From a virus, in IMG/VR virus record IMGVR_UViG_3300035670_001484, positions 1 to 20,263 of that record: DNA of 20,263 bases, one strand, 5' to 3'. Below the pieces are notes generated by a model. That model had not been told where the DNA came from and did no database searches. It was given only the letters and a program-made list of their open reading frames with translations. Shown piece after piece: positions 19,900-20,263 of the stretch (the stretch's first letter is position 1; each line of letters starts with the position of its first letter). Both the position numbers and the translations under genes were made by a program.

Positions 19900-19963
19900 G
19901 AATGTCAATTGGCCAGATGGCGATTGATTTATTTAATAACCTTGCTTTTAAAGGAGGATATCG

Positions 19964-20263
19964 ATGACGCTTTTCCCTGATACTTATCGCGCGTTTACTG
20001 TTGGTTTTGAAGATGCAGTCAAACAACTTCAGGCAATGAATACAGTAAAAATGGCAGGATACCCACCATATAATATCATTAAGACTGATGAGAACAAGTA
20101 TGTAATTGAAATTGCTGTTGCAGGATTTGGTAAACAGGACATTGAGGTCGAATTGAAAGAAGACTCATTGTTAGTTTCCGGTAAGATTTCTCATTCAAAT
20201 GACGACAACTCTCAATATCTATACAAAGGAATTGCTGATAGAGCATTTAGTCGAACATTCAAA
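19964..20263 (+). CDS. hsp20: Hsp20-family small heat-shock protein, N-terminal part
   Basis: The frame begins at ATG 19964, six bases after AAGGAGG, and is cut by the window end after 100 codons. It matches IbpA-type small heat-shock proteins: an N-terminal arm FPDTYRAFTVGFEDAVKQLQ, then YPPYNIIKTDENKYVIEIAVAGF, the entry to the alpha-crystallin domain. DIEVELKEDSLLVSGK and YLYKGIADRAFSRTF follow, the last being a hallmark of IbpA-like members. Such genes are common in marine T4-like phages, where they are thought to protect phage proteins or aid capsid assembly. The C-terminal IxI motif would lie outside the window. Confidence 0.92.
   Translation, partial: MTLFPDTYRAFTVGFEDAVKQLQAMNTVKMAGYPPYNIIKTDENKYVIEIAVAGFGKQDIEVELKEDSLLVSGKISHSNDDNSQYLYKGIADRAFSRTFK

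Overview
This window is a segment of a large, AT-rich, lytic T4-superfamily myovirus genome. Every supported gene lies on the + strand. Many are packed with ATGA or TAATG overlaps. The core gene order is the one shared by T4-like phages, especially the marine and alphaproteobacterial branch: tail-tube/baseplate protein (end only), uvsY, uvsW, a small Sm-like protein, the late sigma factor gp55, gp47 and gp46, later gp45, gp44, gp62 and regA, and finally the start of an Hsp20 gene cut by the window edge. I cannot name the host. Promoters close to the sigma-70 consensus (TTGACA-N17-TATAAT) and the late motif TATAAATA fit a Gram-negative host and T4-type temporal control.

Layout. (1) 1-6241: structural gene end, recombination mediator and helicase, late sigma factor, and the gp46/47 nuclease complex. 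(2) 6238-8064: an accessory block with a secreted staphylococcal-nuclease-like enzyme, a secreted RlpA-like protein, a peptide deformylase and a MazG-like pyrophosphohydrolase. (3) 8061-9202: small early genes behind strong promoters, and a probable PD-(D/E)xK protein. (4) 9195-13540: a nucleotide and DNA-base modification block with a DUF1599-like protein, dCMP hydroxymethylase (gp42), dCMP deaminase, a small UDG-fold-like protein, a GT-B glycosyltransferase resembling T4 beta-glucosyltransferase, a cytosine-C5 methyltransferase and a DUF3310-like protein. (5) 13530-15563: a GT-A-type glycosyltransferase gene interrupted by an ORF-less group I intron. A GIY-YIG-like homing endonuclease gene lies just upstream, and a duplicated copy of the first exon is left stranded on its far side. 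(6) 15580-18009: sliding clamp, clamp loader and RegA. (7) 18017-19826: a second cluster of small early genes, a second zinc deaminase and a Rossmann-like protein. (8) 19827-end: tandem early and late promoters, then hsp20.

How it fits together. Host-type promoters drive small early genes and nucleotide metabolism. gp42, the deaminase and the glycosyltransferases point to genomic DNA carrying (glycosylated) 5-hydroxymethylcytosine. The cytosine-C5 methyltransferase in the same run is hard to reconcile with full substitution and is one of the two most interesting points. The other is the 13.5-14.8 kb region. It reads as a fossil of a homing event: a mobile unit of HEG, recoded exon 1 and intron was pasted into an intron-less allele, leaving the old exon 1 truncated and a 12-bp direct repeat at the junctions.
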